Assembly: GCA_028288315.1 (NCBI GenBank)
Contig: JAQBNY010000134.1
Span: 1 to 6,772, forward strand
Direction: 5' to 3'
Source: Mucilaginibacter sp.
GTDB taxonomy: Bacteria > Bacteroidota > Bacteroidia > Sphingobacteriales > Sphingobacteriaceae
DNA: 6,772 bases
Below, piece after piece: positions 1 through 5,864 of this stretch. Below the pieces are notes generated by a model. It saw only the letters and a list, made by a program, of their open reading frames with translations. It had not been told where the DNA came from and searched no databases. The translations under genes were made by a program, and so were the position numbers. Position 1 is the stretch's first letter; every line of letters starts with the position of its first letter.

Positions 1-264
1 ATACCGCAGGAATTTAAAGGCAAAATGGACAACTGGATGTTTGGCTGCGATATATGCCAGGATGTATGTCCATGGAACCGATTTTCGGTGTTGCACAATG
101 AACCAGCATTTAAACCCCACCCGGAACTGCACGAACTGACCAAGAAGGATTGGAAGGATATTACTACAGATGTATTCCAAAAAGTATTTAAAAATTCAGC
201 GGTAAAACGCATCAAATTTGAAGGCTTAAAAAGGAATATTGAGTTTTTGCGGAATTGTGATTAG
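1..264 (+). CDS. queG: Epoxyqueuosine reductase QueG, C-terminal part (5' truncated by window edge)
   Basis: QueG is a cytoplasmic cobalamin- and iron-sulfur-dependent enzyme that reduces epoxyqueuosine to queuosine in tRNA, the last step of queuosine synthesis (family knowledge). The open frame enters at base 1 and the visible 87 residues end at TAG 262-264. The diagnostic segment is GCDICQDVCPWN, giving a CxxCxxxCP motif (Cys at visible residues 16, 19, 23) typical of the second [4Fe-4S] site of QueG. The terminal SAVKRIKFEGLKRNIEF stretch also matches the usual end of the family, so the C-terminus appears complete and of the shorter type, without the long extension seen in some proteobacterial homologues. 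The ATG at 25 is internal (visible Met9), not the start. The upstream part with the cobalamin-binding domain and first cluster lies outside the window. The gene is followed by a repeat-filled spacer, not by a cotranscribed partner. Confidence 0.93.
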   Translation: MPQEFKGKMDNWMFGCDICQDVCPWNRFSVLHNEPAFKPHPELHELTKKDWKDITTDVFQKVFKNSAVKRIKFEGLKRNIEFLRNCD

Positions 265-282
265 AGATAGGTCATTGCAATA

Positions 283-314
283 ACGCGTGGAGGAAATAAA
301 TACGTCTTTGCGAG
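283..314 (+). repeat. Direct repeat module, copy 1
   Basis: This 32-bp block matches 622-653 at 30 of 32 positions; the shared core includes 'aaataaatacgtctttgcga'. It is preceded by 'gcaataacgcg' (277-287), a one-base variant of the 'gcaatgacgcg' leading the other copies, and it runs into the inverted repeat at 321-373. Confidence 0.85.
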
Positions 315-320
315 CGATAG

Positions 321-373
321 CGAAGCAATCCCCGACATGCCTGTCGCCTACCTTACTATCGGGGATTGCTTCG
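321..373. repeat. Inverted repeat, 'gaagcaatccccga' arms
   Basis: The left arm at 321-335 and the right arm at 359-373 ('tcggggattgcttcg') are perfect 15-bp reverse complements separated by 23 bp, and the spacer itself contains a small gaca/tgtc stem. The transcript would fold into a strong hairpin. No T-tract follows on + (ttcctaccca) and none is evident for the - direction, so it reads better as a dispersed palindromic repeat than as an intrinsic terminator for queG, although it could still attenuate or stabilise the queG 3' end. Confidence 0.8.
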
Positions 374-401
374 TTCCTACCCATGACATATTTAATTATA
401 T

Positions 402-474
402 GGGTCATGCTGAGCTTGTCGAAGCATCGCGGGCGGGCCTTTGCGCACGTCCTTCGACAAGCTCAGGATGACCC
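402..474. repeat. Inverted repeat, 'cttcgacaagctcagg' type
   Basis: The 25-nt arms at 402-426 and 450-474 are reverse complements at 23 of 25 positions, around a GC-rich 23-nt loop. The core 'ccttcgacaagctcaggatg' is a sequence I recognise as widely dispersed between genes in Bacteroidota and some other phyla. No protein is associated with it here. The function is unknown. Confidence 0.8.
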
Positions 475-520
475 CTGCAAATGTCATTTCCCCTTCAGAG
501 GGCCTCGGATTTTAAACCTC

Positions 521-566
521 GCAATGACGCGTGGGGAAAACCTTGGCGTCTTCGCGCCTTTGCGAG
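521..566 (+). repeat. Direct repeat module, copy 2 (variant)
   Basis: The block opens with 'gcaatgacgcgtgggg' and closes with 'tttgcgag', like copies 1 and 3, but the centre differs: it has 'ccttggcgtcttcgcgcc' in place of the 'aaataaatacgtc' segment and is therefore longer. It is immediately preceded by 'cctc', giving 'cctcgcaatgacg', the usual outer end of the 'gaagcaatc' palindrome family. Confidence 0.65.
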
Positions 567-597
567 AACATATACAAGGTGTTACCTTCATTCGGAC

Positions 598-653
598 ATT
601 GCTTCGTACCTTACAGCAATGACGCGCGGAGAAAATAAATACGTCTTTGCGAG
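598..653 (+). repeat. Direct repeat module, copy 3, with palindrome half-site
   Basis: The segment begins with 'attgcttcgtacc' (related to 365-378 'attgcttcgttcct'), continues through 'gcaatgacgcg' at 616-626, and its 622-653 portion equals copy 1 at 30 of 32 positions. It therefore looks like the right half of a palindromic element fused to a further module. It ends about 20 bp from the stop codon of the exonuclease gene. Confidence 0.75.
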
Positions 654-671
654 AACACAACGTATAAACAC

Positions 672-1697
672 TTATAACCCCTTACCAAACTTCATGGCCA
701 GTTGTTTAAGCATATCATCGTCAACCGGTTTGGCTGGTTCATCCTTCTTTTTAAAAGGCTGATTGCTGCTTATTTGCGGTGTGCTCTTTGGGCTGTTATT
801 TTGGAAAGCCGGCTTTGCAGTCTCTTGCTTTTGCGAATTAGCTGGTGCAGTTGCAGGCTGCGCGGGCTTAGACTGTTGCCTTTCGGCTACTTTTTTAGCA
901 TTCCAGCGTTTGTAAATTTCTTCGAGCTTGCGTTTTGTATACAAAGGGAAATCGCCCTGCATCATCCATGAGTAATAGCTGGGCTCGACATTTAGTACAT
1001 CCTCTACCCTTTTACCTTTATGCTTGCCAAAGTTTATCAGTTCTTCGCCTTCCTCGTTGTATACCATGCGGCCGGCAAAATCAACCGGGCGGCTCAAGTT
1101 GGTAAACTTATGCAATGCCTCAACATCGCCTACAACAGGTACGCTTCTGTTACCTTTTTTATCTTCCCACTCCATGTTCTCGTACTTTTCTATCTGTGCA
1201 AGTAACACTTCCATGGTAGCGCGGGTATCAGCCTCGGCCGAGTGGGCGTTAATGATCTGTTTATCACAGTAAAACTGGTAGGCAGCTTTCAATGTACGTT
1301 GTTCCATCTGATGAAAAATGTTCTGCACATCTACAAAATGGCGGTTATCCAGGTCAAAAACTACACCTGCACGTAAAAACTCTTCCATCAGCATAGGGAT
1401 ATCAAACTTGTTAGAGTTATATCCGGCTAAATCACTGTCACTAATAAATTCAGCTATATCCTGTCCTAATTCTTTAAAACGTTTTTCATCCTTAACATGC
1501 TCATCATAAATGCCATGCACTAATGATGATTCCAGCGGAATGGGTATACCCGGATGAACACGCCAGGTTGCCACTTCCTCGCTCCCATCAGGATTAAGTT
1601 TAATGACAGATATTTCGCATATACGATCGGCGCCAATATTTGTACCGGTTGTTTCAAGGTCAAAAAAGGCAAGAGGCCGCTTTAATTTTAATTTCAT
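672..1697 (-). CDS. DEDDh-family 3'-5' exonuclease (DnaQ-like) with ExoX-like C-terminal domain
   Basis: Predicted cytoplasmic metal-dependent 3'-5' exonuclease of 341 aa. The RNase T/DnaQ-type fold covers residues 8-170. Exo I is FFDLETTG (Asp13, Glu15), Exo II is AGYNSNKFDIPML (Asp99) and Exo III is HSAEAD (His152, Asp157), so all five DEDDh residues are present. A short second domain (about 219-265), with FGKHKGKRVEDV and a following SYYSWMMQGDFP, resembles the small C-terminal domain of exodeoxyribonuclease X-like proteins. Residues 270-325 are rich in Pro, Ala, Gln, Lys and Ser and probably disordered; the protein then ends in a short helical segment, DDDMLKQLAMKFGKGL, containing a QxxMxF peptide that could bind the sliding clamp. 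The ATG at 1695-1697 places Exo I at the family-typical distance from the N-terminus. No Shine-Dalgarno sequence is seen. It could serve in repair, or as a replicative proofreading subunit; the sequence does not decide, so I give no symbol. Confidence 0.92.
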   Translation of the reverse strand: MKLKLKRPLAFFDLETTGTNIGADRICEISVIKLNPDGSEEVATWRVHPGIPIPLESSLVHGIYDEHVKDEKRFKELGQDIAEFISDSDLAGYNSNKFDIPMLMEEFLRAGVVFDLDNRHFVDVQNIFHQMEQRTLKAAYQFYCDKQIINAHSAEADTRATMEVLLAQIEKYENMEWEDKKGNRSVPVVGDVEALHKFTNLSRPVDFAGRMVYNEEGEELINFGKHKGKRVEDVLNVEPSYYSWMMQGDFPLYTKRKLEEIYKRWNAKKVAERQQSKPAQPATAPANSQKQETAKPAFQNNSPKSTPQISSNQPFKKKDEPAKPVDDDMLKQLAMKFGKGL

Positions 1698-1760
1698 TTT
1701 TACAGATCAGGAATACTATTGACAAAGGTCTAAAAAATAATTGGTAGAATATTTTTTCAT

Positions 1761-1792
1761 CAAAAATACAGGTAAAATTTATTAATTTCATA
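1761..1792 (-). promoter_or_regulatory. Candidate Bacteroidota-type promoter for the exonuclease gene
   Basis: On the minus strand TATTTTTG (1768-1761) matches the Bacteroidota -7 consensus TAnnTTTG exactly, and TATG (1792-1789), one base from the -33 TTTG, lies 20 bp upstream. This would give an untranslated leader of roughly 55-60 nt before the ATG at 1697. The region is AT-rich, so chance matches are likely. I found no comparably good match on the plus strand for the divergent gene at 1804. Confidence 0.35.
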
Positions 1793-1803
1793 GCTACCTA
1801 ATA

Positions 1804-3798
1804 ATGCACAATAACATGATTAAACCTTTATTCAATTTACTGATCCTCACACTATTCAGCACTATTGCATCCGCACAGAACTTTGCTTTTGGTGATTACA
1901 GCCAAAAAGAAATGGATATGAAAAGATATGATGCCGATACCAGCGCCCATGCTGTGGTGTTAAATGAGTACGGTACATCTACTATAAACGAGGTAGCAGA
2001 TGAACGTATTAAAATAATATATGAATATCATGTAAAAATAAAAATACTGGATGCCAAGGCCTTTGATAAAGGCACTGTAGAGATCCCATTTTATACAGAA
2101 AGTGATGATTCTTATGAAAATGTGAGTGAAATTAAAGGTATAACCACTTATAAAGATGATGACGGAATTATACAGCGTGCTGAGCTGAACCCATCAAAAG
2201 TAATTACAGTAAAAGAAAATAAGTACTGGAGCAGTTTAAAATTTGCCCTTCCAAATCTGCGCAGTGGTGCTATAATTGAATATACTTACCAGCATACAAC
2301 TCCTTTTTGGGATAAATTCCATGCCTGGCATTTTCAGGATGATATTCCTAAAATAACCTCAATGTATGAAGTGCATATCCCCGCCTTTTGGAGTTATAAT
2401 GTGCTGCTGAGGGGTAGCCTAAGGCTTACTAAAAATACATCAAAGCTGGAGACAGGCTGCTTTAGCAGGCGCGGTGCAACCTGTGATTGTTCGCACATTG
2501 TGTATGGGATGGAAAACATACCAGCCTTTGTTGAAGAGGATTACATGACATCGCCAAAAAACTTTTTATCTGCAATATATTTTAACCTGTTTGAGTATAC
2601 AAATCTTAATACAGGCTCTAAGATATTGGTAACCAAAGACTGGAAGGATATAGATTACAACTTAAAACATGCCGACTATTTTGGTTCGCAGCTAAGGCGA
2701 AAGGACCTGCTTAAACAATATATTACACCAGTAATAACAGGCCAGGCAACAGAATTAGCAAAGGCAAAAGCCATTTATGCCTATATTCAAAAAAACATTA
2801 AATGGAATGGCCTTAACTCGCGCGGCAGCGATGATGGCATACGCAAGGCGCTTGATAAACACACCGGCAATGTGGCCGATGTGAATTTGGCATTAGTAAC
2901 TGCACTAAATTCGGCAGGTATTAATACCGAGGCGGTGTTATTATCAACCCGTACCAATGGCCTAATAAACAAGCTTTACCCGGTTGAGAATGAGTTTAAC
3001 TACGTAATAGCCCGCACAACTATTAACGGCACCTCCTACTTGCTGGATGCTACCGATCCGCTGTTATCATTTGGATTACTGCCGTTAAAATGCCTTAATG
3101 ACCAGGGCCGGGTAATGAGCCTTGATAAACCATCATACTGGATTGATCTGGTTGCAGAACACAGAAAAAAAAGCACAAGTTCATTAGATCTTACTCTGCA
3201 AAACGATGGCAAGATAAGAGGAACTATCACCACATACTCTATTGGTTATCAGGCGTATGAAAAACGGAAGGCAATCAAAAAATTCAATACAATTGATGAA
3301 TATGTAGAGAATTTGGATGAACAAATGGGTAAAATAAAGATCCTTAAATCGGAGGTACAAAACCTGGATAGTCTTGACCTTCCGCTAAGCGAAAAATACG
3401 AAATAGAAATAAATGCCTTTGATAACCTGAACCATACACGCTTGGCTTTTAATCCCTTTATCTTTGACAGGCTTATCGCCAATCCCTTTAAACTGAATGA
3501 ACGCAATTACCCTGTAGACTGGGGCATGCCATCAGACAATCGTGTTATACTTACTATGCACTTGCCAGAAAATTATGTAGTTGAAAATTTCCCGCAAGGT
3601 GTAGCTATTAGCTTACCTAACACGGGTGGTAAATTTATTACTACTTTCAATGTAGAGGACAATGGCTTTACGTTCTCAAATATGACCCAGTTTAGCAAAT
3701 CTATATATATACCCGAAGAATACCCTTATCTGAAAGAGTTTTATAATAAGATCATATCGGCAGAAAAAGCAGAAATTATTTTTAAGAAAAAATCATGA
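1804..3798 (+). CDS. Exported DUF3857/transglutaminase-fold protein, catalytic residues lost
   Basis: 664 aa. It starts with a signal peptide (hydrophobic residues 9-20, likely cleavage in ASA|Q after residue 24), so it should be periplasmic or outer-membrane associated. ATG 1816 (Met5) is an equally possible start and gives a more compact signal peptide; neither has a clear ribosome binding site. Residues about 60-250 resemble DUF3857, ending in the IPAFVEEDYMTSP segment typical of that family. About 315-420 is the transglutaminase-like core: KAKAIYAYIQKNIKW, then TGNVADVNLALVTALNSAGI, then FNYVIA and YLLDATDP. At the expected catalytic positions Cys is Val357 and His is Asn399; only Asp415 remains, so it is probably not a thiol enzyme. 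The rest (about 450-640) looks like a beta-rich C-terminal region. Cys219, Cys227 and Cys229 form a cluster in an otherwise Cys-poor protein. Its stop overlaps the start of the next gene by ATGA, suggesting coupled translation. Substrate unknown. Confidence 0.88.
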   Translation: MHNNMIKPLFNLLILTLFSTIASAQNFAFGDYSQKEMDMKRYDADTSAHAVVLNEYGTSTINEVADERIKIIYEYHVKIKILDAKAFDKGTVEIPFYTESDDSYENVSEIKGITTYKDDDGIIQRAELNPSKVITVKENKYWSSLKFALPNLRSGAIIEYTYQHTTPFWDKFHAWHFQDDIPKITSMYEVHIPAFWSYNVLLRGSLRLTKNTSKLETGCFSRRGATCDCSHIVYGMENIPAFVEEDYMTSPKNFLSAIYFNLFEYTNLNTGSKILVTKDWKDIDYNLKHADYFGSQLRRKDLLKQYITPVITGQATELAKAKAIYAYIQKNIKWNGLNSRGSDDGIRKALDKHTGNVADVNLALVTALNSAGINTEAVLLSTRTNGLINKLYPVENEFNYVIARTTINGTSYLLDATDPLLSFGLLPLKCLNDQGRVMSLDKPSYWIDLVAEHRKKSTSSLDLTLQNDGKIRGTITTYSIGYQAYEKRKAIKKFNTIDEYVENLDEQMGKIKILKSEVQNLDSLDLPLSEKYEIEINAFDNLNHTRLAFNPFIFDRLIANPFKLNERNYPVDWGMPSDNRVILTMHLPENYVVENFPQGVAISLPNTGGKFITTFNVEDNGFTFSNMTQFSKSIYIPEEYPYLKEFYNKIISAEKAEIIFKKKS

Positions 3799-5705
3799 GA
3801 GTAATTTGTACTACTTTTTGTTTGCTGATGCTGATAATGTTTGCAAATGCCCAGGCAGATTATAATGTAAGCCTGATATCAAAAGACCTGCTGCCTTATG
3901 CCAGCGCGGTTATTAGAAATAAGGACGTAACTATTGAGGTAAAAGATGCCGATAATACCATCTATCATATTAAAACCGCTCTAACCGTACTCAATAAAAA
4001 CGGTGATGATATTGCCCGCGTTGTAATATGGCATAACCGTAGCAATATTATCAGGTATGTTAAAGGTGCCCTATATAATGAGTTTGGCCAGCTTACCAGT
4101 AAGTTTGCTGAGAAGGATTTTGCCGATGTGAACGCGGCGAGCGATATGTCGTTATTTGAGGATTCGCGCGTTAAACACTACACACCATCAACCGGCTCAT
4201 ACCCATACACTATTGAGTATGAATGTGAACTACGCTCCAAACAATCGCTTAATTTTGATGACTGGCAGCCAAATGAAGCTGTAGGCCTTGCGGTTGAAAA
4301 AAGCTCTTTTACATTTATCTGCAAGCCCGAGTTTAACATCAGGTATAAAGAAATAAACCTGCCGCCAAGTGTAATTACCGGCACAACAAAAGATGGCTTA
4401 AAAACTTACACATGGCAGGTAACAAACCTAAAAGCAATTAAAGAGGAACCCTATAGCCCCAACCGTGATAAATATTTAAGTACGGTTAAAATAGCGCCGG
4501 AAAACTTTAAGTACGAAGGCATAAGCGGCACATTTACTAACTGGAAAGAATTGGGCAAGTGGACCTATGATAAATTATTAGCTAACCGCCAGGCACTACC
4601 ACCAGAAACTGTACAGCAGGTAAATACAATAACCAATGGCATTGCCGACCCTAAACTAAAAGCCAAAAAGATATACGAGTATATGCAGAATAAAACCCGG
4701 TATATTAGTGTACAGATAGGTATTGGCGGTTACCAGCCCTTTTTAGCATCAGAAGTAGACAGGTTAAACTATGGCGATTGCAAAGCTTTGGTTAACTATA
4801 CACAAGCATTGCTAAAGGCCGCTAATATTCAATCATGGTATTGCGTGGTTGATGCAGGATCCCGAAAGGTAAGCCTGCTTAATGATTTTGCCAGCATGAG
4901 CCAGGGGAACCATGTTATACTTTGCCTTCCGTTTAAAAACGACACTACATTTTTGGAGTGTACCAGCCAGAAGATCCCCTTTGGGTTTTTAAGTGACTTT
5001 ACAGATGATCGCACTGTTTTAGCCTGCACTCCTGAAGGAGGCAAACTAATGCATACGCCAAAATACACCGCTCAAATTAATTCGCAGGTGCGTAAAGCCG
5101 GTTTTACTGTGGATACAAATGGTATGCTTACGGGAGATGTAACCACCATTTTTAAAGGCACCCAGTATGATAATCATGACGACCTGCTTGACGAACCGGT
5201 TAATGAACAGATTAAGATTCTGCAAAAAAGATACAACGCTATAAACAATCTTGATATTGGAAAGTGTAATTATAAACAGGAAAAGAATGAACTGCCCGCA
5301 GCAACAGAAACCATAAAACTAAGCGCCCGTGATTTTGCTACAACCGAAAATGGAAAGCTGTACTTTTCAATTAATCCGCTTAACCGCACTATCAAAACAG
5401 TGCGCGATGTACGTAACCGAAGCAATCCCGTATATATTAACAGTGGTTATACTGATGAAGATGAAATAACATATACTCTACCTACAGGTTATCATAGCGA
5501 TCTTAGCCCTTTAAATGTATCTGTTGAAAAACCATTTGGTACTTTTAAGGCAACAATGGTATTAAATGGCGATAAGCTAATATTTAAGCGTACCCTGCAG
5601 GTTATTGATGGCACATACAGTAAAGACAGTTACCATGACCTTGTTGAATTTTACCAAACAGTGGTTGATGCCGATAATTACAATGTAACGCTGGTGAAGA
5701 ATTGA
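3795..5705 (+). CDS. Exported DUF3857/transglutaminase-like protein, catalytic Cys and His present
   Basis: 636 aa. The signal peptide MRVICTTFCLLMLIMFANA is probably cut after Ala19, before QADYN, directing the protein to the periplasm or envelope. DUF3857-like region at about 40-220 ending in KEEPYSPN; transglutaminase-like core at about 285-395: KAKKIYEYMQNKTRYISVQIG, then NYGDCKALVNYTQALLKAANI with Cys329, then GNHVILCLPF with His373, then FLECTSQ, where Glu388 sits at the usual Asp position. The C-terminal part (about 430-636) looks beta-rich and ends in VEFYQTVVDADNYNVTLV. Transglutaminase-fold proteins may cleave or transfer amide bonds; the actual reaction of this family is unknown to me. 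The ATG lies inside the stop region of the upstream paralogue (ATGA, 3795-3798), so the two are almost certainly one operon and translationally coupled. They may act as partners, one catalytic and one not. The stop at 5703-5705 directly meets the stop of the minus-strand gene at 5706. Confidence 0.9.
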   Translation: MRVICTTFCLLMLIMFANAQADYNVSLISKDLLPYASAVIRNKDVTIEVKDADNTIYHIKTALTVLNKNGDDIARVVIWHNRSNIIRYVKGALYNEFGQLTSKFAEKDFADVNAASDMSLFEDSRVKHYTPSTGSYPYTIEYECELRSKQSLNFDDWQPNEAVGLAVEKSSFTFICKPEFNIRYKEINLPPSVITGTTKDGLKTYTWQVTNLKAIKEEPYSPNRDKYLSTVKIAPENFKYEGISGTFTNWKELGKWTYDKLLANRQALPPETVQQVNTITNGIADPKLKAKKIYEYMQNKTRYISVQIGIGGYQPFLASEVDRLNYGDCKALVNYTQALLKAANIQSWYCVVDAGSRKVSLLNDFASMSQGNHVILCLPFKNDTTFLECTSQKIPFGFLSDFTDDRTVLACTPEGGKLMHTPKYTAQINSQVRKAGFTVDTNGMLTGDVTTIFKGTQYDNHDDLLDEPVNEQIKILQKRYNAINNLDIGKCNYKQEKNELPAATETIKLSARDFATTENGKLYFSINPLNRTIKTVRDVRNRSNPVYINSGYTDEDEITYTLPTGYHSDLSPLNVSVEKPFGTFKATMVLNGDKLIFKRTLQVIDGTYSKDSYHDLVEFYQTVVDADNYNVTLVKN

Positions 5706-5828
5706 TTAACTAAAGATAATAATACCCAGTATTATACCGATAATCATGATGAGGTAAAGCATAATTTCTGTACCGGCATAACGCTTGTATTTAGTCCAGA
5801 AAGAATAGTCTTGCTTTTGTTTTGACAT
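5706..5828 (-). CDS. Small single-pass membrane protein, 40 aa
   Basis: A complete 40-codon frame runs from ATG (5828-5826) to TAA (5708-5706). The N-terminus, MSKQKQDYSFWTKYKRYAGT, is hydrophilic and strongly basic with aromatic residues; residues 22-39 (IMLYLIMIIGIILGIIIF) form one transmembrane helix with two Gly, and one Ser follows. By the positive-inside rule the N-terminus should be cytoplasmic. Support for coding: the charged-head plus hydrophobic-helix layout is coherent, it fills the gap between flanking genes exactly, and it lies 36 bp downstream of the NlpC/P60 gene on the same strand. On the minus strand TAATTTTG (5840-5833) matches the Bacteroidota -7 consensus, but without a good -33 box and only 4 nt before the ATG. 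I do not recognise a named family; the function is unknown. It may be missed by gene callers because of its length. Confidence 0.72.
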   Translation of the reverse strand: MSKQKQDYSFWTKYKRYAGTEIMLYLIMIIGIILGIIIFS

Positions 5829-5864
5829 GGTACAAAATTAAAAATTATATTAAGCAATAGCTAA

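Larger units (their letters stand above)
265..671. repeat. Mosaic of degenerate intergenic repeats, about 400 bp, no gene
   Basis: This spacer lies between two converging genes (queG on + and the exonuclease on -) and holds no convincing gene. It is built from pieces of recurring sequence: three copies of a 'gcaatgacgcg...tttgcgag' module (277-314, 521-566, 616-653), an inverted repeat around 'gaagcaatcccc' (321-373), an inverted repeat of the 'cttcgacaagctcagg' type (402-474), and extra half-sites such as 'attgcttcgt' at 365-374 and 598-607. Open frames across it (for example + 287-622 and + 481-762) are translations of these repeats, encode no recognisable protein, and overlap one another in different frames. 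From general knowledge such elements are dispersed in many copies in Bacteroidota genomes; that cannot be counted from this window. Confidence 0.8.

Noticed and set aside
321..373. Rho-independent terminator of queG
   Set aside because: The hairpin is strong but has a 23-nt loop and no T-tract after the stem, and its sequence matches a dispersed palindrome family.
226..408. Minus-strand open frame across the queG end and first inverted repeat
   Set aside because: It covers the end of queG in antisense and then repeat DNA; no domain and no neighbour support.
265..671. CRISPR array
   Set aside because: The repeats are few, of different kinds and lengths, partly palindromic and not separated by spacers of constant size; no cas gene is present.
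287..762. Overlapping plus-strand open frames (287-622 and 481-762) in the spacer after queG
   Set aside because: They translate the inverted and direct repeats, give no recognisable domain, overlap in different frames, and the second runs into the C-terminal coding region of the opposite-strand exonuclease.
702..1509. Plus-strand open frames (702-971, 1020-1205, 1024-1272, 1318-1509) inside the exonuclease gene
   Set aside because: They are antisense to a well-supported coding region, and their translations are Leu/Ser/Cys-rich without domains.
1698..1803. Small gene or riboswitch in the divergent spacer
   Set aside because: The 106 bp are AT-rich with no complete frame of useful length and no structured motif I recognise; only a promoter candidate was retained.
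2787..5068. Minus-strand open frames (2787-2972, 3036-3233, 3249-3506, 4178-4384, 4829-5068) inside the transglutaminase-like pair
   Set aside because: They are antisense shadows of two clear genes with signal peptides and conserved domains; none has recognisable content.
5719..5735. Perfect 7-bp stem 'ataatac cca gtattat' after the transglutaminase-like operon as a terminator
   Set aside because: The stem is almost all A-T, has no T-tract on either strand and lies within the coding region of the small membrane protein; it is explained by AT-rich codons.
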